Source: Lentisphaerota bacterium | GTDB taxonomy: Bacteria > Verrucomicrobiota > Lentisphaeria > Oligosphaerales > JABHEG01 | Direction: 5' to 3' | Length of the DNA stretch: 37,661 nt | NCBI GenBank assembly: GCA_018676675.1 | Contig: JABHEG010000018.1 | Coordinates: forward strand, 1 to 37,661 | Shown here: one piece after another, positions 35,482 through 37,661 of the stretch | How the letters are laid out: every line of letters starts with the position of its first letter | Position numbering within the stretch: position 1 is the stretch's first letter | The notes under the pieces: generated by a model | Told to the model about the DNA's origin: nothing | What the model saw: the letters and a program-made list of their open reading frames with translations, nothing else | Database searches by the model: none | Translations under genes and position numbers: made by a program

Positions 35482-37410
35482 CTAGAGGGCCAGCGGAAAG
35501 AAGATAAAAAACTCTGTTCCACGCCCGAGATTACTCTCCACATGGATCCAACCGTTGTGATTTCCAACGCACCCATATGCCATGGCCAGCCCCATTCCCG
35601 TTCCCTTGCCCACTTCTTTGGTCGTGAAGAACGGATCGAAGATATTAGCCCGCAATTCCTCAGGAATCCCCACGCCATTGTCCTTTATCCTGACGCATGT
35701 GTAGGCTTCAGGCGGTCTGGAGTCACCCGTCTGCGATTCCCATCCAGGCGTGTAAGCAGCAGCAGGTTCAGCGCGAAACACGATCCGTCCCCCCGTTCGA
35801 TCGGCATCCTGCACGGCGTCTCGAGCGTTGAGCAGCAGGTTGAGGAAAACTTGCTGCAGCTGGGTTGTGTCCCCGAGTATGTGCATCGGCGTTGGGGCAA
35901 CGATCATCTTGAACTCAACGCCCTTTCCGGCGACCGGCTCAAACAGTGCTCGAGCGCTGTCCATCACGTCTACAACGTCCAGCTTTTCGCTCCGGTACTT
36001 GCCTTTCCGGGCAAAGCCGAGAAGCTGGTTGGTCAAAGACGACGCGCGCCTCGTGGCCTCATCGATATTCCCCAGGAGAGCCTTGTGGGGCTCGCGTAGT
36101 CCGGGCTGCTTGTCTATGCCGTCCAGGCTGCCCTGAATCGTGTGCAGCAGATTGTTGAAATCGTGGGCGACTCCCCCGGCGAGCTGCCCCACCGCCTCCA
36201 TGCGCTGCGAATGGAGAAGTTCCTCCTGGAGTCTCTCGCGCTCCAACTCCAAACGCCGGCGCTCCGTAACGTCGCGGGCAATCACCACGGCCACCGGCTT
36301 CTCATGGAGTTCGGCGCCGGAAACGCTGACATCAAGACGCATCGATTTGCCCTGCTTGGCCTCCGTCTCCCAGTCCTGGTGCAACAAGGCTGACTGAGGC
36401 TCTGGACCATCCGCCGACAAAGCCCCCCAGACGGTCTCCCAGGGAAGAGCCCGTCCTTTCCCATCTCGGACCAGGTCCGTCAGATGCCGACCTGCCAACT
36501 GCGGACCATGGCCGAGCCCTTCGAGGGCCGCATCGTTGGCATTGAGCACAATCCCCCCATCATCAACGATGAAGATGAGGTCGCTGCTGTTCTGAACCAC
36601 CACGCTGTATCGCCCCTCCCACTCGCGGATGTACTTCTGCAGTTCCTGGGCTCGACCATACCCCCCAAAAAACGCGATAAGGATGTCAAGCGGCCGTCGC
36701 CCGCCTCCACCGCGCGGAATCTTGCACATGTGCAGATAGATCGTCGTCAGAATGCTCAACCACATCATCGCGCCAGCCCGAGCCATGTAGGTCGTCCTCA
36801 GGCGCACCCACCAGTCACTCAGCTGCGGCATGGCAATGAGCTGAAAGACGAACGAGTCAATCACCTGGGCCATAATCAGTGTCCCAAGGACGCAGAAGAA
36901 GAGGCGGGTGTTCCGGTTGTGGAACAACTGAAAGACGATCGGCAAGACAAACAGGTCCACGCCGTGAGCGATGAACGAAGCCGCAACGACCCGCCGGCCC
37001 TGAAGGAAAAGGGACTCAAGATAGACACTTGATTCCGGATTGGCCGCCACGTAGCCTGACCAGGCGCACTGGCTGGCGGTGATATTGGCCAGATAAAAAT
37101 AGCCAAAGAGAACGGCCAACAGCCCCAGGATCATTCGCTGGGCCTCGAGCGTACCGTCAACAATGTAGACGATCAGGATGGCCACCATGTAGGGAGCCAA
37201 CAGAATCGTGTTACCCAGATTGACCTGGAACCCCATCAGGCCCGGATCGATCAGGATCTTGGCCGAACTGACGATCTGGCCGAGCACAAAGAACATGCCC
37301 AGAGTCAAATGGAAACCGGCGCTCCCGATCGTGCGCTTCAGACTATGAAGCAGCAGAATCGAGACCATCACAAAGGTCAGTTCGAGAAACGCAAGAAGCA
37401 ACGCGCTCAT
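35482..37410 (-). CDS. membrane sensor histidine kinase with VUT-like N-terminal domain
   Basis: 642 aa from ATG 37410 (GGAG 9 nt upstream; ATG 37425 is five codons earlier). Residues 1-230 hold about seven membrane spans. The stretch [18 protein letters not shown] followed by [20 protein letters not shown] resembles the VUT (YhhQ, queuosine-precursor transporter) family, where the second motif ends in a DxxxF-type helix. A PAS-like domain follows (about 270-385, [20 protein letters not shown]), then the phosphoacceptor box (GGVAHDFNN, His416) and a HATPase domain with [28 protein letters not shown] and [11 protein letters not shown]. It is catalytically complete. No response regulator is adjacent, so it is an orphan kinase. 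The ligand is unknown. Confidence 0.9.
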   Translation of the reverse strand: MSALLLAFLELTFVMVSILLLHSLKRTIGSAGFHLTLGMFFVLGQIVSSAKILIDPGLMGFQVNLGNTILLAPYMVAILIVYIVDGTLEAQRMILGLLAVLFGYFYLANITASQCAWSGYVAANPESSVYLESLFLQGRRVVAASFIAHGVDLFVLPIVFQLFHNRNTRLFFCVLGTLIMAQVIDSFVFQLIAMPQLSDWWVRLRTTYMARAGAMMWLSILTTIYLHMCKIPRGGGGRRPLDILIAFFGGYGRAQELQKYIREWEGRYSVVVQNSSDLIFIVDDGGIVLNANDAALEGLGHGPQLAGRHLTDLVRDGKGRALPWETVWGALSADGPEPQSALLHQDWETEAKQGKSMRLDVSVSGAELHEKPVAVVIARDVTERRRLELERERLQEELLHSQRMEAVGQLAGGVAHDFNNLLHTIQGSLDGIDKQPGLREPHKALLGNIDEATRRASSLTNQLLGFARKGKYRSEKLDVVDVMDSARALFEPVAGKGVEFKMIVAPTPMHILGDTTQLQQVFLNLLLNARDAVQDADRTGGRIVFRAEPAAAYTPGWESQTGDSRPPEAYTCVRIKDNGVGIPEELRANIFDPFFTTKEVGKGTGMGLAMAYGCVGNHNGWIHVESNLGRGTEFFIFFPLAL

Positions 37411-37573
37411 CAGCGTTCGCTCCATCTAGTGGCGCGGGAAGATACCACACACACGACGACACAGGAGACAGCGACGTTTTTGTCTTGAGCATCTGTTCCC
37501 CGCACCCGCATCCCCCGCTGGAGATCGGGTCAGACCACGAGAAAAACGCGATGTCAGACACCCTTCAATCTCT

Positions 37574-37661
37574 TTACTCAGCCTTGTCCTTGGGCTCGGG
37601 CTTGTCCTTGGGCTCGGGCTTGTCCTTGGGCTCGGGCTTGTCCTTGGGCTCGGGCTTGTCC
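37574..37661 (-). CDS. partial CDS: C-terminus of a protein with KDKPEP hexapeptide repeats
   Basis: The minus-strand frame is open from the window edge to a TAA at 37576-37574. It reads as repeated (K)DKPEP units ending DKAE, 28 visible residues. The 18-bp DNA repeat keeps the frame exactly and all visible units are identical at protein level, as expected for a coding repeat. Lys/Pro/Glu/Asp repeats of this kind form extended, charged, disordered linkers or tails. The rest of the protein lies outside the window, so its function cannot be named. Confidence 0.65.
   Translation of the reverse strand, partial: DKPEPKDKPEPKDKPEPKDKPEPKDKAE
37582..37661. repeat. 18-bp tandem repeat at window end
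   Basis: CTTGTCCTTGGGCTCGGG repeats more than four times without variation up to the window edge, so the true copy number is unknown. It lies within the partial minus-strand gene. Confidence 0.9.

Noticed and set aside
35245..36099. 284-codon plus-strand frame opposite the histidine kinase
   Set aside because: It is antisense to a clearly coding kinase core and has no family features.
37582..37661. Tandem array considered as CRISPR
   Set aside because: Head-to-tail 18-bp units with no spacers, in frame with a peptide repeat.

Overview
The window is about 60% GC and densely coded. It looks like a chromosomal segment of an uncultured or environmental bacterium of the Planctomycetota/Lentisphaerota/Hydrogenedentota kind. 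That is an inference from gene content: Tat-exported sulfatase, two URO-D-fold proteins outside heme synthesis, a DUF6785-type transporter, a glycine-rich RRM protein and L-rhamnose catabolism. No rRNA or phylogenetic marker tree is available to confirm it.

Layout. (1) 1-2242 is an accessory island edge. It holds an AT-rich HET-C/phospholipase-like gene, a GIY-YIG nuclease gene bracketed by repeats, and a tRNA-Gln(TTG) whose 3' end is duplicated 132 bp away. (2) 2333-7592 is a plus-strand carbohydrate operon: PHP-domain protein, L-rhamnose isomerase (rhaA), alpha/beta-hydrolase esterase, URO-D-family protein. (3) 7595-11810 is a minus-strand operon: two exported or membrane-anchored hypotheticals followed by a DUF318 permease and its DUF1980 (TIGR03943) partner with a His/Cys-rich segment, probably a metal-related system. 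(4) 11833-12847 is a single family-2 glycosyltransferase gene. (5) 12870-18922 is a minus-strand catabolic operon: DUF6785 membrane transporter, URO-D protein, isochorismatase-like hydrolase, sulfatase.

(6) 19377-22388 carries rimO, an ftsQ-like gene and a nitroreductase. (7) 23059-34189 is a core-metabolism block: gltB-gltD, aspS-pyrG (each pair overlaps by 8 nt) and purF. Three of these (GltB, PyrG, PurF) use glutamine amidotransferase chemistry, so the block links nitrogen assimilation to nucleotide synthesis. (8) 34198-35481 contains a small glycine-rich RRM protein gene with strongly structured non-coding DNA on both sides, including two convincing minus-strand intrinsic terminators. (9) 35482-37410 encodes a histidine kinase whose multi-pass membrane sensor resembles the VUT (queuosine-precursor transporter) family. 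(10) The window ends inside a minus-strand gene whose C-terminus is a KDKPEP hexapeptide repeat.

The best candidates for something undescribed are the four-way-junction RNA-like element at 34198-34461, the terminator-ended structured RNA or leader at 35122-35301, the VUT-like sensor kinase, and the tRNA-Gln/GIY-YIG repeat-bracketed island edge.
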